DNA of 64,000 bases from Catalinimonas sp038039535 (GTDB lineage Bacteria; Bacteroidota; Bacteroidia; Cytophagales; Cyclobacteriaceae), in contig NZ_JBBPHP010000008.1 of assembly GCF_038039535.1 (NCBI RefSeq), positions 62,001 to 126,000 on the forward strand, written 5' to 3'. The position numbers and the translations under genes are program-made. This document shows, in pieces, positions 18,107 through 28,900 of the stretch (positions are counted from its first letter, which is position 1; the number at the start of each line of letters is the position of its first letter). The notes beneath the pieces were generated by a model. The model was not told where the DNA came from. It did not search any database and saw only the letters and a list, made by a program, of their open reading frames with translations.

Positions 18107-18146
18107 CTTGTTTAGAAGATGATTAAACACTTACCACCTAAACAAG
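18107..18146. repeat. 9-bp inverted repeat in the leader of the esterase gene
   Basis: CTTGTTTAG (18107-18115) and CTAAACAAG (18138-18146) are perfect reverse complements separated by 22 nt, ending 22 nt before the ATG at 18169. They could form a leader hairpin or an operator; no further support. Confidence 0.3.
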
Positions 18147-18168
18147 CCTCAGTCCTAACCCCCATGCT

Positions 18169-19332
18169 ATGAGGAGTCTTATTATTTTACTTAGTTGCTT
18201 TCCGCTCATAGGATATGCTCAGCCCTCTGAGTTTGTGATTGGAGAGGAGTATCAGTTGTATTCGGAAGTGCTGGGTGAGGAAAGAAGTTTCTACTTGAAG
18301 CTGCCAAATTCTTATGTGGGAGATGACTTTTATGTCAATAAACAATATCCGGTCTTGGTGCTACTGGATGGAGATGCGCACATTCATATTACTACTGGAA
18401 TCGTCGGTTCTATGAGTGCCGGAACTACCGAAAAGATTCCCGAAATGATTGTTGTAGCGGTCAGGAATACAGACCGTAACCGTGATATGACGCCTTCATC
18501 TTCTTCGGCAGAGGAAAATGCTTCTGAAGGAGGAAGTACAGACTTCCTTCGCTTTTTGGAAGAAGAACTGCTCCCCAGAATAGATCATGAATATCGCACA
18601 TTACCTTATTGGGTACTGGTAGGTCATTCGCTGGCAGGACTGTTTACCGTGGAGGCTTTTTTTAAGCATAGCAGTTTTGACGCTTATCTGGCCATTGATC
18701 CCAGCCTACATCGCTATGAAGATGAAATGGCAAAAGGACAAAGCCTCCTGCAGAAGGACACTTCTTTTCATACTTCGTTCTTCCTGGCACAGGCAAATAA
18801 TCCCTTTAATCCGGGCAAATCCACTGGAACCCGTGGTGAAGCTTTACAATCCTTTGTGCGGTCGCTAGAGAGCAATGCTTCTCCCAGACTCAGAGACGCT
18901 TACCGTTTTTATGAAGATGAAGATCATTTTTCAGTATCTATGATTAGCATGATTCATGGCCTGGAATTTATTTTTGAAGATTACCAATTTCCATTGCACA
19001 CCATCGCTGAAAGCAGTGTTGCTGACATTCAATATCATTATGAACAGTTTGCTGAAAGAATGGATGCCGCTATTCTTCCTCCGGGAAAGCTGCTCAATCA
19101 GGTAGGACATTTTTTATTGCAACAGGAGGAAAAGCTTACTGAGGCAATTGCCATTTTTGAATTGAATACCCAGTATTATCCCGAATCTTTCATCACCTTC
19201 CAGAGCCTTGCTGAAGCTTATCATGCCAATGCAGAAAATGATTTGGCTTTGCAGGCTTACAAAGAAGCGCTGAAGTGTAATCCAGGAAGTGAAGGTATCA
19301 GAAGAGCTATTCGCTCATTAGAAGAGATTTGA
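18169..19332 (+). CDS. Exported esterase (Fes/IroE-like alpha/beta hydrolase) with TPR tail
   Basis: 387 residues. Signal peptide (LIILLSCFPLIGYAQ). The esterase domain (about 30-285) has YPVLVLLDGDAHIH, the nucleophile elbow GHSLAG with Ser154, and a candidate late histidine in DEDHFSVS. This is the putative-esterase (esterase D) family that includes siderophore esterases. The last 65 residues hold a TPR-like pair (AIAIFELNTQYYPESFITF, LALQAYKEALKCNPGSEG). It stands alone on the plus strand; substrate unknown. Confidence 0.88.
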   Translation: MRSLIILLSCFPLIGYAQPSEFVIGEEYQLYSEVLGEERSFYLKLPNSYVGDDFYVNKQYPVLVLLDGDAHIHITTGIVGSMSAGTTEKIPEMIVVAVRNTDRNRDMTPSSSSAEENASEGGSTDFLRFLEEELLPRIDHEYRTLPYWVLVGHSLAGLFTVEAFFKHSSFDAYLAIDPSLHRYEDEMAKGQSLLQKDTSFHTSFFLAQANNPFNPGKSTGTRGEALQSFVRSLESNASPRLRDAYRFYEDEDHFSVSMISMIHGLEFIFEDYQFPLHTIAESSVADIQYHYEQFAERMDAAILPPGKLLNQVGHFLLQQEEKLTEAIAIFELNTQYYPESFITFQSLAEAYHANAENDLALQAYKEALKCNPGSEGIRRAIRSLEEI

Positions 19333-19534
19333 GGTTTTGTAGAACAAAACCTCAGTTTGGGTAGGTGTTCTAAAGTTTATACACAATGATAATTTTTTGC
19401 TTCTAAGAAAAACATCTTTTATAAGTCGCTGATAAAAAGGGTGTTGGGTATAGCTTTGTGCGATTGGCATGCTTATTTCCTTAAGAATTACTGTATTTTT
19501 TAATTTGATTTTTTAAACGAATAACTTTTTAGAT

Positions 19535-19846
19535 ATGAAACGTTCAGTAATTGCAATCGCAGCATTGGCTACTTTTTCTTTTGCCTCAATAGGTGCTCAG
19601 GCTACCCCCGATAAGCAGGAAACTTCTACAGCAGTAGTGTTAAAGGATGATCGTAAAGAAATAAAATACGAAGAGCTACCTGAAGAGGTAAGGACTTCTT
19701 TTGAAGATTCTCAGTTTAGCAATTGGGAAGTTTCCAAAGTGCATGAAGTAAAAGAAGTAGATAATACACGATATGAAATTACCATATCTGATGGTACACA
19801 AAGTGGTACTATTGCCTATGATGAAGATGGTAATATGATCGGATAA
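19535..19846 (+). CDS. Small exported PepSY-like protein
   Basis: 103 residues. A signal peptide (IAIAALATFSFASIGAQA) is followed by a single PepSY-like alpha/beta module: a helix around ELPEEVRTSFEDSQFSNWEV, then strands with YEITISDGTQSGTIAYDEDG. The layout matches the two paralogues at 46276 and 46934. Such proteins are periplasmic and of unknown function; PepSY domains are thought to modulate peptidases or bind ligands. It is monocistronic, with a terminator at 19911-19940. Confidence 0.75.
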   Translation: MKRSVIAIAALATFSFASIGAQATPDKQETSTAVVLKDDRKEIKYEELPEEVRTSFEDSQFSNWEVSKVHEVKEVDNTRYEITISDGTQSGTIAYDEDGNMIG

Positions 19847-19910
19847 CAAGAATCCTCTTTTTCTATATTTAATAATCCAATAACTTGTCATGTCGCTGAC
19901 AAGAATGAGA

Positions 19911-19940
19911 AACCTGTTCCGTTTAAGGAGCAGGTTTTTT
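19911..19940 (+). terminator. Intrinsic terminator of the PepSY-like gene
   Basis: The stem is AACCTGTTCC (19911-19920) with GGAGCAGGTT (19927-19936), ten pairs including one G-U, with a 6-nt loop, followed by TTTT. Confidence 0.8.
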
Positions 19941-20059
19941 CATTTCATACGACAAAAGCAAAAAAAAATCTCTCTTTGTCTGAACATATCTTGGCAATAC
20001 AGGTAATAAACATTAGCCCCACAACCCAAAGGCCTTTTAAAGAATAAACAAAGAAAAGA

Positions 20060-20509
20060 ATGAACTGGAACGATGTAATCAGGTATGCCAATCAGGGTAG
20101 TCCTGAACCTGACAGAAGAGTAGAAAAAACTGACGAAGAGTGGAAAACACAACTTACCCCTGAACAATACAAAATAGCTCGGCTGAAAGGTACTGAAGCT
20201 GCTTTTTCAGGAGCACTTTGTCATGCACACGAACCTGGACAATACGCTTGCGTTTGTTGTGATACCGTTTTATTTGATTCTACCGAAAAGTTTGAATCAG
20301 GATCAGGTTGGCCCAGTTTTACCGAGCCGGTTAAAGACAATGTGATCAAATACGAGAAAGATACTTCTTTTGGAATGGTGAGGGTAGAAGTAATGTGCAA
20401 CGTATGTGACTGCCATCTTGGGCACGTATTTCCTGACGGGCCTGCTCCCAGCGGTCTTCGCTTTTGTATCAATTCCGAGTCTATCAAATTACTAAAGGAA
20501 GCCGAGTAG
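20060..20509 (+). CDS. msrB: Peptide-methionine (R)-S-oxide reductase
   Basis: 149 residues. The MsrB fold is complete: zinc cysteines in CVCC (C64, C67) and CNVC (C113, C116), FESGSGWPSF, the HLGHVF motif (H119, H122) and catalytic Cys136 in LRFCINS. It reduces R-methionine sulfoxide in oxidised proteins. No signal peptide, so cytoplasmic. The plus-strand methyltransferase gene follows after 55 nt. Confidence 0.96.
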   Translation: MNWNDVIRYANQGSPEPDRRVEKTDEEWKTQLTPEQYKIARLKGTEAAFSGALCHAHEPGQYACVCCDTVLFDSTEKFESGSGWPSFTEPVKDNVIKYEKDTSFGMVRVEVMCNVCDCHLGHVFPDGPAPSGLRFCINSESIKLLKEAE

Positions 20510-20564
20510 TTTAATAGCTTTATGGTGCTGAATATTGTAGTTTACTTCCATAACACCATCATCA

Positions 20565-21323
20565 GTGACTGACTGGAATCCGGCTATTTATAGTAGCAAA
20601 CATGCTTATGTATATCACTATGGTGAAAGCCTGATTGATTTGCTGGCCCCTGAGGCAGGGGAGAGGATATTGGATGTTGGCTGCGGAAGTGGGCAACTGA
20701 CTGCCAAAATCCAGGAGATATGTGGACAAGCAGTAGGTATAGATAGCTCGGAAGAAATGATTGATGATGCAAAATCTAAATACCCAGACATAGAATTCAG
20801 TGTTGCAGATGCTTCTGATTTTAGCGTTGACCAGACTTTTGATGCGGTGTTTTCCAATGCAGCACTTCATTGGGTAATGGATTATGAGGGAGCTATACGC
20901 TCTATATATCACAGCCTGAAACCCGGAGGAAGGTTAGTATTGGAGATGGACGGTAAAGGCAATATTCAAACCATTATCAATCAGCTTAGAGTTTCTCTAA
21001 AACTACGAGGATTTACAGAGCAGGCTGAGTTAGCGCTTTGGTATTTTCCTTCCATTGGAGAGTATACACCATTGCTGGAAAAGCAAGGTTTTAGCGTGCT
21101 ACTTGCCCAGCACTATGATCGTCCTACGGAAATGCCCAGTAATGAAAGTGGTATTGTAGACTGGCTTTCCATGTTTGCCGGTGCTTTTTTTTTGGGTATT
21201 TCTGAAAATGAGCAGGAAATCATCAAAGCTGAAGTGCAGGAAAAGATCAGACCCTACTGTTACGAAGAAAGCAAATGGTATGCTGATTACAAGCGACTCA
21301 GAATCATGGCTATGAAAGAGTAA
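20565..21323 (+). CDS. Class I SAM-dependent methyltransferase
   Basis: 252 residues. Motif I is ILDVGCGSGQL (about 35-45), motif II GIDSSEEMIDDA, and motif III/IV FDAVFSNAALHWV followed by SLKPGGRLVLEMDG. The NAALHW pattern resembles trans-aconitate methyltransferase-like enzymes, but substrate cannot be deduced. The frame opens with GTG at 20565; an in-frame stop lies 27 nt upstream and no earlier start is possible, so GTG is probably real. Downstream it converges on the PorP/SprF gene. Confidence 0.9.
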   Translation: MTDWNPAIYSSKHAYVYHYGESLIDLLAPEAGERILDVGCGSGQLTAKIQEICGQAVGIDSSEEMIDDAKSKYPDIEFSVADASDFSVDQTFDAVFSNAALHWVMDYEGAIRSIYHSLKPGGRLVLEMDGKGNIQTIINQLRVSLKLRGFTEQAELALWYFPSIGEYTPLLEKQGFSVLLAQHYDRPTEMPSNESGIVDWLSMFAGAFFLGISENEQEIIKAEVQEKIRPYCYEESKWYADYKRLRIMAMKE

Positions 21324-21377
21324 TACTAAAATCCTGGAATAAAATGCATTTTAGCGATTAAGAAATTTTACTTTTTT

Positions 21378-22481
21378 TTAATTATCCAGCAAGAAAGTGG
21401 GGCAAGGGATGTCTTTGTATTTTACTTTAGGACGACTACGGTTAGGATTATGCAAATGATATGTCAATGAAACCTCATGCGCCCCTCCTGAAGTGGGTCC
21501 TAAAGAAGAAAGGGTGATGTCGTAACTATAGCCAAACTCAAACTGAGCATACTTCATACCCACTAAAAAGATAAGGGCATCCTGGCTTACCTGATTTTCT
21601 TCTGGTGATTCCTGTACTGGCATCCCACGGTACCACATACCTACCATCACCGGATCATAGTGAAAATTAACGCCCAAATCTAATTGTTCAATGCTACCTT
21701 GTTTCTTCAAAATAAAAGAAGGAGCAATACTAGGTACAATGTTTCTGCGAAATGGACCATTATAAAGTCTTATCCTTGCTCCCCCATGTATTGATGTTTT
21801 CATGGGTAACTCGCTATTATCGCCAATCATGCTTATGTTAGGCTGATTCATATGGAAAGCAGAAGCGCCTATCCAAAAGGTTTTGCTGTATAATAACAAA
21901 CCTGATCCGAAGTCAAAGTAATCAGTATCTTTCAGCGAAAAAACCAGCGGGTCGTTAGAAGGAATAGACGCATCTCCGTAAGACAATTGATCTAATAATA
22001 CTACTTTATCTTTGTCAATGCCTCTGGTACCGTAAGCAAAGTGGAGACCAGGAGTAAGAATCCAGTTATTTGCCAGTTTGACTTTATAGGAATATAAAAA
22101 ACCTACTGTTTTCGTACCCATTCCCACTGCTCCGGCTTTATCGGCTGTAGCCATCAGGCCAAAACCACTTCTTGCGTCTCGCATATTATAATCATAAGAA
22201 AAGGCATAGGTGACATAACCGTTAGCTACATTTCTCCATTGGTTTCGGTAATTGGCTACAAAACGATGTTCTTTGGTAGTACCAGTGAAAGCAGGATTGA
22301 GATATAAGGGAGCAGCGAAGAATTGACTAAACTGAGGATCTTGTGCATAAGCATAATTAACAATGGTTTTACAGATCAGGCATAAGAAGCAAACTCTTAG
22401 CACAAAGTTTTTGAGCTTATTCTTTTCAGGTTGTATAGTAGTATTTGACTGGGTGCTTATTCTTTGGTAGCAAGCTTTCAT
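21378..22481 (-). CDS. PorP/SprF family outer-membrane protein
   Basis: 367 residues. A signal segment lies about 25 residues in, ending NYAYA, followed by the hallmark QDPQFSQFF and PLYLNPAFTG. The rest is a beta-barrel with alternating strands (HRFVANYRNQW, SFGYSYDITLSSL in form). SprF/PorP proteins help secrete or anchor partner proteins with a type B gliding-motility C-terminal domain through the type IX system. The partner here is almost certainly the giant protein directly upstream on the same strand. A terminator at 22861-22890 and a candidate promoter at 22527-22534 suggest it can be transcribed separately from that gene. Confidence 0.93.
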   Translation of the reverse strand: MKACYQRISTQSNTTIQPEKNKLKNFVLRVCFLCLICKTIVNYAYAQDPQFSQFFAAPLYLNPAFTGTTKEHRFVANYRNQWRNVANGYVTYAFSYDYNMRDARSGFGLMATADKAGAVGMGTKTVGFLYSYKVKLANNWILTPGLHFAYGTRGIDKDKVVLLDQLSYGDASIPSNDPLVFSLKDTDYFDFGSGLLLYSKTFWIGASAFHMNQPNISMIGDNSELPMKTSIHGGARIRLYNGPFRRNIVPSIAPSFILKKQGSIEQLDLGVNFHYDPVMVGMWYRGMPVQESPEENQVSQDALIFLVGMKYAQFEFGYSYDITLSSLGPTSGGAHEVSLTYHLHNPNRSRPKVKYKDIPCPTFLLDN

Positions 22482-22526
22482 AACTGTAACAGTCAGATAA
22501 AAAATGGATTATTTATTGATATAATA

Positions 22527-22534
22527 CAAATATA
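22527..22534 (-). promoter_or_regulatory. Candidate promoter minus-7 box for PorP/SprF
   Basis: Minus strand TATATTTG matches TAnnTTTG, 46 nt before the ATG. The surroundings are AT-rich, so a chance match is possible; no clear minus-33 box. Confidence 0.35.
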
Positions 22535-22860
22535 TATAAAAATAGTTAAAATATAAAAATATTACACTTGTATTATTGATGAGTAATAATTGAAAAGTGA
22601 TAAAAAATGAGTTGTCTGAAAAATGAAAAATACTATAAGAATAGCCTAATACTTCCTCTTGTTTCTTCATAGAATATCTCAGTCTGTGCAAGTAGTATTT
22701 GAGAAATATTCCAATGCAGGTAATGGAGTTGCACAATGGATGTAAGGCATCATCAGAAGAAGCCCAAATTCAATTTTCTTACTTTATATAACTTACGTGC
22801 AATGAAGCTGTGATGGTAAATCAGAATTAGCAGCTACGAAAAAACTTTCCCTCAAAGAGA

Positions 22861-22890
22861 TAAAAAAGCTAGCCTGATTCCAGGCTAGCT
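22861..22890 (-). terminator. Intrinsic terminator of the giant adhesin gene
   Basis: A perfect 10-bp stem, AGCTAGCCTG (22867-22876) with CAGGCTAGCT (22881-22890), has a 4-nt loop and a TTTTTTA run on the minus strand. It starts 35 nt after the adhesin stop codon. Confidence 0.88.
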
Positions 22891-22924
22891 ACACACACAA
22901 ATTGTTTATACAGACTTTTGAATT

Positions 22925-25900
22925 CTAGCGAATTAAAGTAACATCTCCATACTTTGTTTTTCTTTCACCGTTAGAAAACTTCATCTCAATTTTATAGTAA
23001 TAAACATCAGCCGGGCAAAGTTGGCCTTCATAGTAGCCATCCCAGCCTATAGTTTTGTTTTTGCTGGTAAACATCACCTTACCCCAACGATTATAAATAG
23101 TCATGGACATTTCGGTAACGCCATCAATGACAGGTATAAAGATATCGTTGCTGACGTCGCCATACTGAAAGCCTCCTCCATTAGAACCATCGGGGTTAGG
23201 CGTAAAAGAGTTAGGAATTCTGGTTTTACCCGCCTCTGGTTGTCTTACGTCCACTACTCTTTCTATGAGTAAGGTGTCAGAACAACCACTGTCATTGACA
23301 GCGATAAGCATGACATCATACACTCCCTCTTCAGTGTACGTATGAGTAGGCTCAAATTCATAGGACACAGTGCCATCTCCGAAGTGCCATTCGTAGGCAG
23401 TAGCCCCGACACTTTGGTTAATTGTTCCAATAGGTCTGTCAGGTAAATATACAGTGGGCGGTCCTGCACTGAAAATAGCTCGGGGCTGATCATATACCTC
23501 CACCAAAAATTCTTTCATCAGCAGCTTATGCTCACCAAAAATGTTAGTAGCCTCCAATTTGATTGAATATTTTCCGGGTTTGTCGTAGGTATGGATAGGA
23601 TGCTCCACTCCTGAAGCACCTGTTCCGTCACCAAAATCCCACTGGAAGGTAGCCGGGTCTACATAATTAGACTCATTGGTAAAAGTAACAGTCAACGGCC
23701 CACAACCTTGGTGCGTATCAGCTTCAAACTCTACGAAGGGCAGAGTAGGGTCAATGTCAATTACCACTCTTTCTTCATACTGCTTTTCACAGGCTCCATT
23801 AGACACGGTGAGCGTGATATAATACTGTCCGTAACCTTCGTATTTATGACTGCCCGGATTTTTTTCGGTACTGGTATTGCCATCTCCAAAGTCCCAATGG
23901 TAATCCCAAGCACCTTCATTGGTTTGATTGGTAATACTCACGGTAGAATTGGGAAGGTTCTGATGAGCGGGAGTCACTGTGAAAAATGGCTCCAACTCAG
24001 GATGAACAATTACTTCAAAGATTTCCGGATTGGCCGTACACTTATCTGTACTGGCTTCATACACGACTTCATAAGTAATGGTTTCGGAAGTTGTGTTAGG
24101 CAAAATATAAGAAGCATTCTTACTGGTGGTTTCTTCCAATGTCTGATCGGTTCCTTTCACCCTGTAATACCAGCGATGTACATCCACTCCGAAGGATTTG
24201 TTGATGAAATTGACCAGCAGAGGTCCGCAACCCTCTTGTTGATCGGCTTCCACTCTTACTTCAGGAGAAGGGTAAATATGCACGCTGGAAACCGCTCTGT
24301 CGGTACAACCTATGCTATCATGTGTAGCAATTAAAGTAACCTGATAAGTCATGTCACGACTGCTGGTATAGTTGATGAAAGTGTGTTCAATTTCAGCCGG
24401 ATCAGCAGCGGTAGTAACATTATCTTCTGTTCCATCTCCCCATACCCAAGTGTAAGTCACACCTTCCTGAATCTGTTCATTCACAAATGTTAGTGTCTGA
24501 GGACTACAGGCAGGATTGTCTCCAATAATACTGAACTGAGCCACTGCATCCCCTACATTCACTATTGCTTTTTGATCAGAGATTTGTTGCCCACAACCAT
24601 TGCCATCTTTGACAGATACCAGCGTGTAAGAAGTGCTTACCGAAGGTTTAACATTCAGGATAGTTTCATAAGCCAGGTTTTTCAAAGTATAATTTTGGCT
24701 ACCATCAGTATATACCACTTCAAAAGGCATTTTACCGGTCATATTCAGTATAAGACTTGTTTGACCACCTTTGCAGAGGTCTACTGAACCCTCAATGCTG
24801 GCGGTAGGCAGGTCGTTGACAATCGTTATAATACTGCTACTTGTCGCCTGACAAGCTTCACCATTCATTCCTACTACATACACTTCATCCATGTTTACAA
24901 GACTATCAGTGACATAGATATTATTGGCAGATGGTCCTTGTACGGAAATATCGTTCAGGAAAAACTCATAGGTATCTGAACCTCCTGCTGTAAAGGTCAC
25001 TTCAGTACCCTGACAGATGATATTATCCGGAACAGAACTACTTAGCGACATATCAGGCAACTCGTGGACAGTAACTTTCAATTCATCAGAAAGTACATCA
25101 TCACATTCACCGGAAATGACTTTTCTCACAAAATAGTAGGTATCAGGAGCAAGGGTGGTAGATGTCTGGAAATTAGCGTTTGTAGCACCATTAATGCTCT
25201 GGTAAGGCCCTCCGCTTTGCGTAGCGTACAGCCATTGATAATCGTAGCTACCGCTTCCACCCTGGGTGGCATTTTCTGCTTCAAATGTACCCAACTGATC
25301 TCCGAAACATACTTCATCCGCGCCAACAATTTTCACAGAACCGGCCTGCAAAGTAGCCTGTACATTGACAACCACCGGGTCTTCAGTAATTACCCAATCA
25401 TATGCTCCAGACTTTACTTCTCGTTTGAAGTAGGTCGTATCTGTCAGTCCCAGAACAAATTGTAGTTCCTTAGCCACAGGATCAACCACCCAGCTAGCAT
25501 CTACATCTAGATAAGGGCCATTAGGATCAGTAGCGTATTTCCAGCGGTAAATGTATGAATTTTCATCGCCTCCGGTAGGCTGAATTGACTCGGTGAGATG
25601 ATTTGGTACACTGCCTTCACAAATTGTCTGGTTTCCTGCAATGGCTCCGGCTGTCAGGCTGGATTCCACCTTCACTTCTACTGGCTCGGTGTAAACAAAT
25701 GTGTTACAAGCTCCTGATCTCACACCTCTGCGATAGTAGGTGGTCTGTGTCAAGCTGCCAGTTACCTGATATTCATTTGAATCTGAACCGGATATGGTAG
25801 TATATACGCCATTTTCAGCGTATGAATATTCCCAAATATATTCCCTGTCAGCAGGGTCTCCACCAGTAACCGGGTCAACTTCGGTGAACTTATCAGGCGT

Positions 25901-28900
25901 TCCATTCAGTACAATAGCCTGATCTTTTTCAATGCTACCCGGATCAACAGCAGGATGTACGACTACCCGAATGGTATCGGAAATCTGCTCTCCACATTCA
26001 CCGGAAATCACTTTTCTCCGGTAATAAGTGGTATCGGACAGGTTTTGAGTTTCTATGAATAGCGCAGATTGTGCACCGCTGATGTCTGTAAAAGCGCCAC
26101 TTCCAGTAGCTTTCTGCCACTGGTAAGTATAAAAACCACTTCCGCCGCTGGCAGGATTTTGCGTAAAGGGAACAGTTGGCTTACTTCCTTCACAAATCAC
26201 CTGATCACCAGTGATGTTACCGGGATGGAGCGTAGGTTCCACTGTCACTATTATCTCATTGGAATAATCATATCCACAAACTCCTCCTGTTACTTTTCTG
26301 CGATAAGTATATTTCGTGATCTGGTCAGACACGGACAGTAATGCATCTTGCTCAGTATAGTCAGCTTTTTTTGCCTCAACTCCCGGAATATCTACGAAAG
26401 CTCCGTTATTGATTTTTCTTTCCCATTGATACACTAAGGTATTATTTCCTCCTGAGGCTTCTGTCTGGGTGAAGACAGAAGGTACTGTATTTTCGCAGAT
26501 GGTTTGCTCTCCGGTAATTGTACCAGCATCCAAAGCAGGGTTTACGTAGACAACAATCACATTGGAGAGTGCCGGATCGCAGACCCCATTTCTGGAACGT
26601 ACTTCTCTGATATAATAAGTGGTATCGGACAAAGGAGCCATCTCATCATACAGCCTATTGGTGGCATAAGGAATGTCAGTGTAGGTACGGCTTGGACTGG
26701 GATCAGTAGAAAATTTCCACTGATAATCATACAATCCTGAGCCACCTGTCACGACTTTAAGTTCTGTGAAAGCCGATGGGTTACTTCCTTCACAAATCGT
26801 CTGTACACCACCAATCTCTCCGGCATCAAGTTCAGGCTCTACCGTTACGGTAATGATATTAGAACTTACCCACGAGCCAGCTGTACCGGATTTCACTTCT
26901 CTTTTGTAATAGGTAGTAGTGTCCAAAGGATTAACTGGAGTGTAATCAATGTTATTTTCACCGGAAATTACTGTAAAATTAGTGCCATCTTCAGAATACA
27001 GCCAGCGATAATCAAAGCTTCCAACACCTCCTTCGGCTGGATCTTTTTCAGTAATCGGAGCTGGCACAGAATTTATACAAATCAACTGATGGTCCTCAAT
27101 CGTACCCGCTTCCGCAGCATTTTCCACTTCAATCGTCACTACGTTAGACACTCCATCAGTACACACGCCATCCGCTGCTACTCTTCTGAACAGGGTAGTC
27201 ATATGCAGTGCTCCCGGCTGGTATTCAGCACTGTTGGCACCCAGGATATTAGTAAAAGTGCTGCCTCCATCGGTGGATTTCTGCCACTGGTATTGTAAGC
27301 CACTACCTCCCTGAGCATCGGTAATACTTGCAAGCTTATCAGGCGTACTGCCTGCTACAATAACATCATCTGTACCTATAGCACCGGCAGTCAGCGGAGG
27401 TTCCACGCTTACTTTAATGGGACTGGTGATCTGTTCACCACAGGTTCCGTCAGTCACTTTTCTTCTGTAGTAGGTAGTGGAGTTCAGTGCTGAGGTTTCT
27501 TCATACAATTCATCATCAGCTCCTGCAATATCAGTATAGGTAGCGCCTCCATCGGTAGATATCTGCCACTGATATGTCAAGCTACCATCACCCCCACTGG
27601 CAGGATTTTGGGTGAAAACAGCGGGAATAGTTCCTGAACAGATGCTTTGTTTGCCATTGATAGAACCTGCCACAAGCTGAGGTTCTACGGTAATGTTTAT
27701 TTCATCCACCGCAGAGATACAGCCGGTATTAGTATCTGTTACCTTGAGCGTATAGGTGCGGCTGCTCGATAAGGTAACCGTAGGATTTGCCGCACTGGCG
27801 TCATCCAGACCGGTAGTAGGTGTCCATTGGTAAGTATAGCTTCCTGAACCTCCGCTGGCACTAGGCGTAGCTCCTAAAGTAATCGTACTGCCTGCGCAGA
27901 TGGTCTGGTCATCTCCGGCATGGGCTACCGGAAGAGGGTATACATTGATAGCAATCTTCTTAGGCTCAGCAGTACAGCCATTATTGGTTTCCGTAACGAT
28001 CAGTTCTCCTGACCAGGGATTGCTTCCAAAATTTAAGACGATATACTGGTCAGAAGTACCGCCACCCAGTGTTTTTACCGGGGCATCAGCATTAGCAGGA
28101 ACGATTTCCCAATCATAAGTAGAGCCTGAATGCCAATCTACCTGATACAAGACGCTACTTAAGTTTACACAAACATCTGTAGGACCGCTGATATTTGAAG
28201 TAACAGGCGGAGTTTTGAAATTGATGGTAACATAGTCAATATTGCTGCCACCGCAAGCTCCGCTTACTGTCCAGCGAAAAGTATAATTTCCCGGATTGGA
28301 CACTGAAACTTCTGCGTCTGGCTTATTTGGATTGTCAAAATTAGCTGTACCCGGACCGTTTTCCAGAGCCCATGCTCCGGTTCCTACTACTGGAGCTGTG
28401 GTATTCAAAGTGTAACTCAGCTCACAGACTTCATTATCAAGTCCGGCCTCAGCTGCACTGATGGATGGGTTAACTGTGAATGTTACCTCTTTTATGTCTC
28501 CCGTACATCCGTCAGCTATTGGAGTCACTTTGTAAGTTACGTCTACTGGCAAAGTGCCGCTGTTGGTTAGCGTTTGACTGAAGCTACTTCCAGTGCCGGG
28601 AAGTGCTCCACTTATTTTGGATGGGTCACTGATGTCTACCGACCAGGAATAAGACATACCGTTTGCTACTGAACTGCTAAAACTTACTTCGGCTTTATCT
28701 CCGCTACAAATGTCAGTGTCAGTGTAGTTAAGCGTCAATACGGGAGTAGGCTTAACTTTGATTTCTATGTCCTGACTCTCTCCGGCACAGCCGTTGGCCT
28801 CAGTGGTAACATGATACGTTACTGTCTGAACCACATTGCTGTTGTTGGTTAATGTATGTTCAATTTTAGTCCCACTTCCATCAGAAGCTCCGTTGATATA

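Larger units (their letters stand above)
22482..22924. other. 443-nt gap between giant adhesin and PorP/SprF genes
   Basis: AT-rich. Contains the adhesin terminator (22861-22890) and a candidate promoter box for PorP/SprF (22527-22534). A 75-codon minus-strand frame at 22509-22736 is AT-driven and not supported. Confidence 0.55.

Noticed and set aside
21340..21353. 14-nt palindrome TAAAATGCATTTTA between convergent genes
   Set aside because: Short, AT-rich and with no U-run; such palindromes are expected by chance at this composition.
22509..22736. 75-codon minus-strand open frame in the adhesin/PorP gap
   Set aside because: AT-driven composition (long runs of Ile, Tyr, Phe, Asn), no signal or domain, and it holds the likely PorP promoter box.
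23708..24334. 208-codon plus-strand frame opposite the giant adhesin
   Set aside because: Antisense shadow of PKD-coding repeats. No domain, and no promoter on that strand.
25050..27685. Tandem repeat as DNA-level satellite
   Set aside because: The periodicity is in codons of a continuous protein, so it is a coding domain repeat.
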